DNA from: JBFMHP01 sp040752855
GTDB taxonomy: Bacteria; Pseudomonadota; Gammaproteobacteria; RBG-16-57-12
DNA: 64,000 bases
Assembly (NCBI GenBank): GCA_040752855.1
Contig: JBFMHP010000002.1
Span: 17,130-81,129, forward strand
Reading direction: 5' to 3'
Shown here: positions 16,098-24,506 of the stretch, in pieces
Position numbering within the stretch: position 1 is the stretch's first letter
Layout of the letters: every line of letters begins with the position of its first letter
Program-made: the position numbers and the translations under genes
The notes under the pieces: generated by a model
Database searches by the model: none
Told to the model about the DNA's origin: nothing
The model's input: only the letters and a program-made list of their open reading frames with translations

Positions 16098-17068
16098 AAC
16101 ACGAACTCGACGGCAAGGCATGGAGCGAGATCAGCGGCCGTGCGGAGTTGCATCTCGACGCGGCAGATCGCCCCGCCTTGGAACAACTCAAACGCCCCGA
16201 TGGCGCGATCTTCAGTCTCTGGGTGATGTTGCACTTGGGCCTGTGGGGGCTGGGCGCGATCGGCGCATGGTTCTTGCGCGATACTTATTGGGTGCTCGTG
16301 TGCAGCCTGCTGCTGGGGAGCCAACTGCATGCGATCACGATTCTGCAGCACGACTGCGGGCACGGTTCCGCCTATCGCAGTCCTGCGGCCAACCTGTGGG
16401 TGGGGCGGGTGCTGGCGTGGTTCATCTTCATGCCGTTTACCACCTTCACCCATTTGCACAAGCGTCACCACGCGTTCTTGGGGCAGCCGGACAAAGATCC
16501 CGATGAGTGGTTTTATGCGGCGGGTGTCCGCTGGCTGTTCCTGCGCGAAATGCTGTTCTTGCCGCGGTTCATTTACGAATCGCTGGGCTCCCGCTTACCC
16601 GAGCGGCTGCGCCAGCAAGTATGGCGCGAGTTGGCATTCAACACGGTGAGCTGGCTCATTCTGTTGGCGGCGGCGATGCACTTCGACGCGCTCGGATGGT
16701 TTGTCATGGCCTGCCTGCTGCCGATGGCGCTGCTGGCGTTGGTCATCAATCCGATCTCGCGCGGTTATGAGCATTTTCCGATGGCGGAAATGATCGGCGC
16801 GGAGCCGCAACGCCTGGACCTGCGCGCCAATACGGTAACGGTGACCAGCAAGCTGCTCGGCTTGCTCTGGGCCAACATCACCTATCACGTGGAGCATCAT
16901 GTGTATCCGAACGTGCCGTTTTACCGCCTGCCGGCCGTGCATGTCTTGATGCGCCACAAGCGCTATTGCCGCGAGCCGTATCCATTGTTCCGTATGCTGC
17001 CTAAATCACTAAGTACAAACCGCCCGTTGGCGCTACCCGCTCAGGAGACCGAAGATGCACACCGCTGA
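16094..17068 (+). CDS. Membrane fatty acid desaturase
   Basis: 324 residues with the three histidine boxes of acyl-lipid desaturases: HDCGH (about residues 86-90), HKRHH (122-126) and HVEHH (265-269), spaced by paired transmembrane helices. The boxes bind the di-iron centre that inserts a double bond, or in relatives a triple bond or hydroxyl. It belongs to the same overlapping operon as the AAR-like and hydroxylase genes. Positional specificity cannot be told. Confidence 0.88.
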   Translation: MKHELDGKAWSEISGRAELHLDAADRPALEQLKRPDGAIFSLWVMLHLGLWGLGAIGAWFLRDTYWVLVCSLLLGSQLHAITILQHDCGHGSAYRSPAANLWVGRVLAWFIFMPFTTFTHLHKRHHAFLGQPDKDPDEWFYAAGVRWLFLREMLFLPRFIYESLGSRLPERLRQQVWRELAFNTVSWLILLAAAMHFDALGWFVMACLLPMALLALVINPISRGYEHFPMAEMIGAEPQRLDLRANTVTVTSKLLGLLWANITYHVEHHVYPNVPFYRLPAVHVLMRHKRYCREPYPLFRMLPKSLSTNRPLALPAQETEDAHR

Positions 17069-17411
17069 AATCGAACAAACCCTCAAGACCTTTCAAGACA
17101 AGGTCAATGCCCATGCCGCGCTGCGCTCCCTGCTGAAAGGCTGGGAGCCGACGATCATCGTGGAGCCGACCGACTCGCCGCGGGTGTTCAGCCTGCCGGT
17201 GCGCAACCAGAAGATCGACGCGGTGTGGGATCGGCGCCACGCCGACCGTCATGAAATACTCGTGCGCGGCACCGGACAGTTGTTGAACGCGGTGTTCAGC
17301 GGCAAAACCAATCCGGCGCGCGCCCACCTCGATGGTGAGCTGGCGGTCTTCGGCACCGAGCGCGACCAGGTCAAGCTCGATGCCATCAGCCTGGTGCTGT
17401 GGGGATTCTGA
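17055..17411 (+). CDS. SCP2 sterol-binding-domain-like small protein
   Basis: A 118-residue soluble protein preceded by AGGAG inside the end of the desaturase gene. The pattern with a helical start, GTGQLLNAVFSGKTNPARAHLDGELAVFG and a hydrophobic tail resembles the SCP2 lipid-binding fold. Such proteins carry acyl chains or sterols. Here it may hold the hydrophobic intermediate between membrane enzymes. It overlaps the permease start by one base. Confidence 0.65.
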   Translation: MHTAEIEQTLKTFQDKVNAHAALRSLLKGWEPTIIVEPTDSPRVFSLPVRNQKIDAVWDRRHADRHEILVRGTGQLLNAVFSGKTNPARAHLDGELAVFGTERDQVKLDAISLVLWGF

Positions 17412-18730
17412 TGCGCCGCACGGGTGAATTCCTGACGTATCTTTCCGTCAGCGCCGGCATGGCGCTGGCGGTGAGCTGCTTCACCGTTTTTTCACTGTTG
17501 TTCCAATCCGCCACGACCGCGCAAATCGTGGTGGCGCTTGCGCTCGCGGGCGTGCTCTGCCTCGGCGTGGCCGGAACGATCGCCGAATTGGCGGGGCGAT
17601 TTCCGTCTTCCGGCGGACTGCGCACCTATGTGAAGGCCGCCTTCGGCGATTCCGCATCACTGTTCGTCGTTTACATGTATCTCGGCTTGGTACTGCTGAT
17701 CGCCGGCGTCGAAAGCTACGTCTTCGCGGGCGTGGTCGCACAATTCATGCCCGAGATGCCGCGCTGGCTGACCATCATCGTGTTGCTCGGCGCGGTCATC
17801 ATGATCAATGTGGTGGGCATGGAGCTGCCGGGGCGGGTGCAAACCGTGCTGACCCTGTCGCTGCTGATCGGTCTGCTGGCGATCGCGCTGTTTGCGCTGC
17901 AATTCGCGCCGCCATCGCTGCCCGCCGCACCGCAGGCCGAGCGTGCGGATTGGGGGCTGCTGCCGCAGCTGGTGTGTCTGGCCTTTTTTATGTACGTGGG
18001 TTTCGAGTGGGTCGTGCAAGTGGGGCGCGACCCCGCGGCGTATCGGCGCATGATTCCCTCCGCCATGTTGGTCGCGATCATGCTGTTGGGCGTGACTTAC
18101 GGATTATTCGCATTGGCGCTGGGCGCGCATCTGGAGCCGGCACAGATCGCGGGCACCCAAACGCCGCAGATCGCGCTGGGCGGACAGTTGCTGGGCGACG
18201 CCGGGCGCGGGCTGCTGGCATTCATGTCCGTGCTGGCCATTCTGACGTCATTCAACGCGGGCCTGCTGGGCGCGACCCGTCTGATGTACGCATTGTCGCG
18301 CGAAGGCCATCTGCCGCGGTGGTGCGCCACTATCTCGCCGCGCTCCGGCGCGCCGGTCGGCGCGGTGTTGACCTTGGGCGGCGCGGCCATGGTCTCCGCG
18401 ATCTTGATCGACCGTTACCAAGCCTATGGCGCCGCGGCCGCCTTGAGCGCCGTCATCGTATGCGTGAGCTATGTCAGCCTGCTCGCCGCCGCTTGGCGAC
18501 TAAAGAGCCGGGAGCTGCACGCCGGCGGCACGCCCGGGCAGAACCGCATCCCTGCGGTTGTGCAAGTCATGATCGCGCTGGTTCTGACCGGCGTGGCGGC
18601 GGCGACCGCCTTGTCGACACCGTCGCTCGCGGCGCAGTGCGCGGGATTGGTGGCGATTGCCGGCGGTCTGACGTGGGGCTCGCTGGCCCATGCGAAAAAG
18701 GCGCGTTGCCTGCGCCAAAGCACAATCTGA
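17411..18730 (+). CDS. APC-superfamily amino acid/polyamine permease
   Basis: 439 residues with about twelve hydrophobic segments. GTIAELAGRFPSSGGLRTYV is the APC signature after the first helices, and GATRLMYALSREGHLP is another family hallmark. ATG 17411 overlaps the preceding stop by one base, so the upstream GTG at 17399 is not needed. It may supply an amino donor or a precursor amino acid/amine for the cluster, or export a product. The ligand is unknown. Confidence 0.85.
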   Translation: MRRTGEFLTYLSVSAGMALAVSCFTVFSLLFQSATTAQIVVALALAGVLCLGVAGTIAELAGRFPSSGGLRTYVKAAFGDSASLFVVYMYLGLVLLIAGVESYVFAGVVAQFMPEMPRWLTIIVLLGAVIMINVVGMELPGRVQTVLTLSLLIGLLAIALFALQFAPPSLPAAPQAERADWGLLPQLVCLAFFMYVGFEWVVQVGRDPAAYRRMIPSAMLVAIMLLGVTYGLFALALGAHLEPAQIAGTQTPQIALGGQLLGDAGRGLLAFMSVLAILTSFNAGLLGATRLMYALSREGHLPRWCATISPRSGAPVGAVLTLGGAAMVSAILIDRYQAYGAAAALSAVIVCVSYVSLLAAAWRLKSRELHAGGTPGQNRIPAVVQVMIALVLTGVAAATALSTPSLAAQCAGLVAIAGGLTWGSLAHAKKARCLRQSTI

Positions 18731-18763
18731 ATCCAAACCATCATCTTACTAAGGAGAACTGTC

Positions 18764-19705
18764 ATGCAGGTGGAAAGTATGCAAAATCACGAGTCGCATA
18801 ATCACGAACTGAATCGGTCCAATCCCGCCTATCCGCCCTGCGGCTGGGACAACGGCCGTTTCACCATCCAAAACTGGCTCGAACAAACGCCGTGGCGGCA
18901 TTTGAACAATACCGAATACGGACTGAAAAAAACCGTCGCCAAACCGATCGACGGCCTGTGGGAAGACCCGCTGCTCGGACAAATCCACAAGATCGATATC
19001 GCGATGTTCCTGACCGCCGAACGGCTGTCCTATCACAACATCGCCGCACTGATCGGTGCCGCGCCCGACGAACAGTCGCAGATGTTCCTCGCCACCCAGA
19101 CCCTGGACGAGGCGCGTCACTACGAGGTGTTCTGCCGTCACCTGGCGGATTTCGGCGTCACGCCCGAACAACGCGAGGCGATGATGGAGCGCGTGACCAC
19201 GCCGGCGATGAGAAAGTTTTACGACTTGATCTGCGAGCAGGTCGACAAGCGCAACTTCATCACCGCGATGCTCTCGCATAACATCATTTTGGAGGGTATG
19301 GCCTATCCGCTCTACCGCTATCAGCGCAAATACTGGTCGCGGTTCGATCCCGGCTTGAGCCAGATCATCGAAGGGGCCTTCGCCGACGAAGTCCATCACG
19401 TCACCTTCGGTGAAGCCATCATGCGCCACCACGCCCGCGGCGGCGAACAGCAACGCAACGAGTTGCGCCGACTGACGGCGGATTTCCATCGGCTCATGAC
19501 CGAGGTATTCGAAGGGGTCATCAACCACTACGTTGGCCTCTACCAGGAGGCTGCCAACAACCACATGCATCTGATGGGGGACATCGAAATCTTCCCGGGG
19601 CATACTATGGCCTCGCTCAGCGAGGAAGATCAGGTGCGGTTGCTGTTGAAGGAAGTGCAAAACGAGCACAGCGCCCGCCTGGCGCGTATCGGATTGAGTG
19701 CTTAG
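18764..19705 (+). CDS. Ferritin-like di-iron oxygenase (R2-like)
   Basis: 313 residues with AAGGAG nine bases before the start. It has the ligand pattern of R2-like di-iron carboxylate proteins: E86 (AERLSYHN), E116xxH119 (DEARHYE), E177 (IILEGMAYPLY) and E209xxH212 (DEVHHV). Relatives include ribonucleotide reductase R2, amine N-oxygenases of the AurF kind and other oxidases. It is not visibly the cyanobacterial aldehyde-deformylating oxygenase, although that enzyme has the same fold and partners an AAR. As last gene of the operon it is a good candidate for oxidising the aldehyde or amine product. Confidence 0.78.
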   Translation: MQVESMQNHESHNHELNRSNPAYPPCGWDNGRFTIQNWLEQTPWRHLNNTEYGLKKTVAKPIDGLWEDPLLGQIHKIDIAMFLTAERLSYHNIAALIGAAPDEQSQMFLATQTLDEARHYEVFCRHLADFGVTPEQREAMMERVTTPAMRKFYDLICEQVDKRNFITAMLSHNIILEGMAYPLYRYQRKYWSRFDPGLSQIIEGAFADEVHHVTFGEAIMRHHARGGEQQRNELRRLTADFHRLMTEVFEGVINHYVGLYQEAANNHMHLMGDIEIFPGHTMASLSEEDQVRLLLKEVQNEHSARLARIGLSA

Positions 19706-19742
19706 CGAAGCTCCTGTAACTTTGCGGATAAATGAAGCCGGT

Positions 19743-19802
19743 GTAGGAGCGAGCCCTGCTCGCGAATGAGGACGATCGATCGCCTGCAAGGCAGGCTCCT
19801 AC
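19743..19802. repeat. REP palindrome, copy 3
   Basis: Begins GTAGGAGCGAGCCCTGCTCG and ends GGCAGGCTCCTAC, the same family as 12325 and 12410. It lies just after the di-iron gene. Confidence 0.85.
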
Positions 19803-19847
19803 ACGTGCCGCGTGGTTCCTTAATTGTGTGGATAAATGCGGCCCGGT

Positions 19848-19903
19848 GTAGGAGCGAGCCCTGCTCGCGAAAGAGGGCCGTCGCCTGCACGGCAGGCTCC
19901 TAC
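19848..19903. repeat. REP palindrome, copy 4
   Basis: Same family and orientation as copy 3, 45 bases further on. The short spacer between them, GCGTGGTTCCTTAATTG onward, partly repeats the sequence before copy 3. The doublet separates the biosynthetic operon from the exporter genes. Confidence 0.85.
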
Positions 19904-19937
19904 AGGGCCATCAGGATAGTCAATCCTACGAGAGGAT

Positions 19938-22331
19938 ATGAAAACACTCATGCAGTCGAAAAAATGGACATTGCTGCGCGTTACGGCGTTGTTATTCTTT
20001 CTTGCCGCCATCGGCATCGCCCTGATTCCGATCAGCAGTCTGCGCATCGATAATCGCTTCGAGATCTGGTTTTATGATCAGGACCCGGCGATCGCCTCCT
20101 ATGATCAGGGGCATGCCCAATTCGGCAATTGGGATTGGATGAGTGTGTATGTCACACCGCAGGAAGGAATCTATTCCGAGCCGTTCCTGCGCGCGGTGAG
20201 CACCATTACCGACGGGATAAAAGCCCTGCCCGATGTGAAGAAAGTCATCTCCATCACCAACGCCCGCGGCAACCGGCTGGACAACGACGAGCTCGCGTAT
20301 CAAGCCATCCTCGGGCCGGGGCCATGGACCCCCGCGGATATCGCGCAACTGCGCAGCACGCTGGAGACCAACCTTATCTATCGGGGCGGACTGGTCCAAC
20401 CCGGCAGCGATGCCAGCACCTTGATCATGGTGCAGGTGAACAATCGCGCGGATGACAAGGAAGCCTATCGCGTCGAATTGGTGGATGACGTGGACGCCAT
20501 CTTGCGCGGCCAGTCCGGCGGCGCGGTGGCCGATTACGCCATCGCCGGTTCGCCGTTTCTAAACGCCGAGCTGAACCGCAGCTCGCGCCATGACATGCTG
20601 GTGTTCTATCCGTTGGTCAGTCTGTTGGTCACGGTTATCGCATGGGTGCTGTTTCGCAACCTGCGCGATGTGGCCACCGTGCTGCTGGCGCTGACCGGCA
20701 CCACCGCCTGGAGCGTGGGCATCATGATGACCAAGTTCGATTTGAACATGGTCACCATCATGATGCCGACGGTGCTGGTGACCGTCTCCGTGGCCAACGT
20801 CATGCACGTCATCGTGAACTTCCACGCCAAACGTCGCGCACATCCCGACCGCCAGACATGGACCCTGGCGACAAGCGCGGTGAAGGAGCTGTGGGTGCCG
20901 GCGTTGGGCACCACCGCCACCACCGCCGTGGGCTTTTTGTCGCTCACGCAGACCGGCGTCTTGCCCGTGAGCCTGCTGGGCTATTACGCGGCGGCGGGGA
21001 TCATGTTCGCCTATGTGATCACCATCGTGCTGGTGCCGATACTGCTGACGCTTTTTTGGGGCGACTTCGCCGGAGGCGCCACACCCGCGCAGCCGCGTGG
21101 CGCGCCTGCGCAGATCGGCCGGACCGCATGGTCGGCGTTTTTCCAGAAAACCAGTTTCAAGCGTCCGTATCTGATCCTGTGCGTGTGCGCGGCGGTGGCC
21201 GTGCCGATCCTGGCGCAGCTCCCCTCGCTCGATGCGGACACCAATTACGTCGGCATGTTTCATGAAGACAGCCTGGTCAAGCAGTACTACGACAAGGTCG
21301 AGCACAGCGGCTATGCCACCAACAGCGTCACCCTCGTATTGCATGCGCCGCAGGGGCTGGAAGACGAACGCGTGTTTCGTGCCCTGGTGCGGCTCGAGGA
21401 GCGGATCGCGGCGTTGCCCAAGGTGAGAAACCTGGCGAGCCCGGTGAAGCTGATCGCCGAAGTCGACCGTGCGCTCGCCGAGGACAAGACACAATGGCGC
21501 GCGGATTTTCCGGGCTACGGCCGGGAGGCGATCGCCCAGCTGATCCTAACCGCCGAGATCTCCGGCAACGACGACCTGGCCGATATGCTCAGCACGGATC
21601 ATCGGGATTTTCAGCTCACGGTGTTCACCGACTATATGTCCAGCCGCGAGGTCTCCGCATTCGCCGCCCAACTCGCCGCGCTCGCCAACGATCACTTACC
21701 CAAGGATGTGACCGTATCGGTCACCGGTCTGCCGGTACTGTGGGCGAACATGGCCGCGCGCTTGATCGATGCGCAAAGCGCCATCCTGCTTTCGGTAGTC
21801 GTACCGCTGTTTTTCATCATGTTGGCCGTCATCCGCTCGGTGCCGCTGGTGCTCATCGGCTTGATCGTCAACCTGCTGCCGGTCGGCTTGATCCTGGGCC
21901 TGATGGCGTGGTTCGACATCAAGATCGATATGGCGACGATCCTCATCGGCGGCATCACCATGGGTATCGCGGTGGACGACACGATTCATTTCCTTTGGCA
22001 GTTCCGGCGCGAGTTGTTGCACGGCAAGACCTTGACCGACGCCGTCCAAGCCACCGTGGATCATACCGGCGTGGCCATACTAATGACCTCGTTGCTGCTG
22101 AGCGCGGGCTTCTTGGTCATGGTCGCCTCCGATTTCTATCCGACGTCCAACTTCGGCTGGCTCACCAGCTTGACGGTGCTCATCGCGTTGGCGTGCGAGC
22201 TCTTTCTCCTCCCATCCCTGCTGGTCCTTCTCAAGCCGGGCCGGGAGCATCTCTCGCTGGGGTATGTGCCAGGCTTCCGCCGCGCGCAAGGCAAGCGCGA
22301 GGTGGCGGCGGAGAGCGGCCGCAGCGACTGA
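19938..22331 (+). CDS. MMPL/RND-family lipid exporter
   Basis: A 797-residue inner-membrane transporter with an N-terminal helix, a large periplasmic loop, then helices with GTTATTAVGFLSLTQTGVLP, a second periplasmic loop and a final bundle with ITMGIAVDDTIHFLWQFRRE. The duplicated layout and these motifs are typical of MMPL/HpnN-like members that move lipids and hydrophobic metabolites. The next two genes code for a LolA-like protein and a barrel-type protein, a trio often seen for lipid traffic to the outer membrane. Its position after the lipid-type operon suggests export of that product. Confidence 0.88.
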   Translation: MKTLMQSKKWTLLRVTALLFFLAAIGIALIPISSLRIDNRFEIWFYDQDPAIASYDQGHAQFGNWDWMSVYVTPQEGIYSEPFLRAVSTITDGIKALPDVKKVISITNARGNRLDNDELAYQAILGPGPWTPADIAQLRSTLETNLIYRGGLVQPGSDASTLIMVQVNNRADDKEAYRVELVDDVDAILRGQSGGAVADYAIAGSPFLNAELNRSSRHDMLVFYPLVSLLVTVIAWVLFRNLRDVATVLLALTGTTAWSVGIMMTKFDLNMVTIMMPTVLVTVSVANVMHVIVNFHAKRRAHPDRQTWTLATSAVKELWVPALGTTATTAVGFLSLTQTGVLPVSLLGYYAAAGIMFAYVITIVLVPILLTLFWGDFAGGATPAQPRGAPAQIGRTAWSAFFQKTSFKRPYLILCVCAAVAVPILAQLPSLDADTNYVGMFHEDSLVKQYYDKVEHSGYATNSVTLVLHAPQGLEDERVFRALVRLEERIAALPKVRNLASPVKLIAEVDRALAEDKTQWRADFPGYGREAIAQLILTAEISGNDDLADMLSTDHRDFQLTVFTDYMSSREVSAFAAQLAALANDHLPKDVTVSVTGLPVLWANMAARLIDAQSAILLSVVVPLFFIMLAVIRSVPLVLIGLIVNLLPVGLILGLMAWFDIKIDMATILIGGITMGIAVDDTIHFLWQFRRELLHGKTLTDAVQATVDHTGVAILMTSLLLSAGFLVMVASDFYPTSNFGWLTSLTVLIALACELFLLPSLLVLLKPGREHLSLGYVPGFRRAQGKREVAAESGRSD

Positions 22332-22387
22332 GTCCGGCAATGAACACTGAACCGATATCATTAATCCGGTGGACGAAAACACCCGTT

Positions 22388-22443
22388 GTAGGAGCCTGCC
22401 CCGCAGGCGATCACCGCCATTCGCGAGCCGGGCTCGCTCCTAC
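22388..22443. repeat. REP palindrome, copy 5
   Basis: Begins GTAGGAGCCTGCCCCGCAGG and ends GGGCTCGCTCCTAC; same family as copies 1-4 in the copy-1 orientation. It lies between the exporter and the LolA-like gene. Confidence 0.85.
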
Positions 22444-22471
22444 ATCGCCATCTTCAAGGAACATAATCAAA

Positions 22472-23260
22472 ATGAAAAAATGTGCATCATTACTGCTGTT
22501 GACTGTGTTGCTGGCACGCGTCGCCGGCGCGGAAACCCCCGAGGAAAAGGGCCTGGCGATCGCCAACGAAGTAGACCGGCGCAACCAGGGCTATGCCGAC
22601 ATGGTGGTCGCGATGACCATGACCTTGATCGATGCGCGCGGCAAGACCGATGAGCGCAAACTCGACTTGAAGGCCCTCGAAGTCACCGCCGCCGATGACG
22701 GCGACAAGGCCTTGCTGGTCTTCAATCAACCGCGCGACGTGGCCGGCACCGCGCTGCTGACCGCCACCCATATTCAGGCTGAGGACGATCAGTGGCTTTA
22801 TCTGCCTGCCCTCAAACGCATCAAGCGGATCTCCTCCAGCAACAAAACCGGCAGTTTCATGGGCAGCGAATTTTCCTATGAAGATCTCGCGCCGCAGGAG
22901 GTGCGAAAATACCAATACAAATTCCTGCGCCACGAGCCGTGCGGTGCGCTGCGATGTTTGGTGGTCGAGGTGTATCCCGGTTATAAGAATTCCGGCTACG
23001 CGAAGTTGATCAACTGGATCGACGACCAAGAGTATCGCTCGCAGAAAATCGCGTTTTACGACACCGCGAACCAGTTGCTCAAGACCTTGACCGCCGAGGG
23101 CTATCGGCAATATTTGAATCAGTATTGGCGTCCCGACACGCTTATGATGGTCAATCATAAAAACGGCAAGGGCACCCGCCTGACTTTTGGCGAGTACCGC
23201 TTCAAAACCGGACTGAAGGACAACGACTTCGCACCGGCGGCGTTGCAGCGCGGCCGCTGA
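22472..23260 (+). CDS. Outer membrane lipoprotein-sorting protein (LolA-like)
   Basis: 262 residues from ATG 22472 with a clear signal peptide (MKKCASLLLLTVLLARVAGA). The mature part has the LolA/LppX-type fold features of the group annotated as outer membrane lipoprotein-sorting protein: VVAMTMTLIDARG, DQWLYLPALKRIKRIS, and GSFMGSEFSYEDL. These periplasmic proteins carry a hydrophobic ligand in a half-barrel. The gene overlaps the next by one base (TGATG) and probably hands over the MMPL substrate. Confidence 0.85.
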   Translation: MKKCASLLLLTVLLARVAGAETPEEKGLAIANEVDRRNQGYADMVVAMTMTLIDARGKTDERKLDLKALEVTAADDGDKALLVFNQPRDVAGTALLTATHIQAEDDQWLYLPALKRIKRISSSNKTGSFMGSEFSYEDLAPQEVRKYQYKFLRHEPCGALRCLVVEVYPGYKNSGYAKLINWIDDQEYRSQKIAFYDTANQLLKTLTAEGYRQYLNQYWRPDTLMMVNHKNGKGTRLTFGEYRFKTGLKDNDFAPAALQRGR

Positions 23261-24474
23261 TGAACTGGCGCGCGTGCGGCCTGGCGGCGGCCCTGATCGT
23301 CGTTGCGGCAGATGAGGCCGGGGCCTACGAATGGTCGGGGATGTTGGCCTTCGACAACCGTGTCTTTTGGGAGGAACCGGCGTTCCCCGAACAGCGCAGC
23401 CAAGCCTATTATCCATCGCTGGTGATGCAGCCGGAGTTGCGGGCGGACTGGAACGGTGAAAAAGACCGCTTCACCTTCATTCCGTTTTTGCGCGCAGAAC
23501 CCGCCGACCCGCAGCGCCAACACCTGGATATCCGGGAATTGAACTGGCTGCACGCCGCCGGTGACTGGGATGTGACCGTGGGTGTCGCCAAGGTGTTTTG
23601 GGGTGTTACCGAATCGCGCCATTTGGTCGACATCATCAACCAGAGCGATTTGCTCGAAGACATCGATCGAGAACAAAAACTCGGCCAGCCCATGGTCAAT
23701 CTCAATCTGATCGGCGAGTACGGTACCTTCGGGTTCTACGTGCTGCCGTATTTTCGCGAGCAGACCTACCAAGACCGCCGCGGCCGCCTGCGTTTTGCGC
23801 TGCCGATCGACACCGATCGCGCGCGGTACGCCTCGGCACGCGAAGAGTGGCATACCGATGTCGCGCTGCGCTGGAGCCATAGCCTGGCGAGTTGGGATAT
23901 CGGCGTGTCCTATTTTCGCGGAACCGGCCGCGAGTCGGCGTTCGACCTCGATCTCGGTGATCCGTTCAACCCCAGGCTCGTGCCGCGCTACGATCTCATT
24001 CGGCAGACCGGCCTGGAGCTTCAACACACCTCAGGTCCGTGGCTGCTCAAGCTCGAGGCGATCAGCCGTGCCGGCCAAGGCAAGCGTTTTTTCGCGGCCA
24101 CCGCCGGATTCGAATACACGTGGTTCGACGTGCTGAGCCGCGGGGCCGATCTTGGGGTGCTCGCCGAATGTAACCATGACGGCCGCGACGCCAATCCTCT
24201 CGTGGCCCCGCCGGTACCGTATGACGATGACGTGTTCCTCGGTCTGCGGCTCAGCATGAACGATGCCGACGACAGCAGCGTGCTGGCCGGGGTGCTGCAA
24301 GACGTGGATCAGGACGCCACCTTCATCAGTCTCAAGGCCAACCGTCGATTCGCCACCGATTGGATCTTGGAAGTGAAGGGGAGGCACTTTGTCGACGCAC
24401 CGCCCGATGATTTCGTTCTGCACGGTTATCGCCGGGACAGTCATCTACAACTGCGTCTGGCCCGCTATTTTTGA
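23260..24474 (+). CDS. Outer-membrane beta-barrel-like protein of the MMPL-associated type
   Basis: 404 residues with a signal peptide ending near DEAGA and then alternating aromatic/polar strands throughout, ending in a C-terminal aromatic residue (LRLARYF), as in outer-membrane barrels. The group resembles DUF1302-like proteins found next to MMPL and LolA-like genes. It is probably the outer-membrane end of the export route. No catalytic motif was seen. Confidence 0.65.
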   Translation: MNWRACGLAAALIVVAADEAGAYEWSGMLAFDNRVFWEEPAFPEQRSQAYYPSLVMQPELRADWNGEKDRFTFIPFLRAEPADPQRQHLDIRELNWLHAAGDWDVTVGVAKVFWGVTESRHLVDIINQSDLLEDIDREQKLGQPMVNLNLIGEYGTFGFYVLPYFREQTYQDRRGRLRFALPIDTDRARYASAREEWHTDVALRWSHSLASWDIGVSYFRGTGRESAFDLDLGDPFNPRLVPRYDLIRQTGLELQHTSGPWLLKLEAISRAGQGKRFFAATAGFEYTWFDVLSRGADLGVLAECNHDGRDANPLVAPPVPYDDDVFLGLRLSMNDADDSSVLAGVLQDVDQDATFISLKANRRFATDWILEVKGRHFVDAPPDDFVLHGYRRDSHLQLRLARYF

Positions 24475-24506
24475 CGCGCGTGCGCGGTTAGTTCCGCGCG
24501 GTCACT

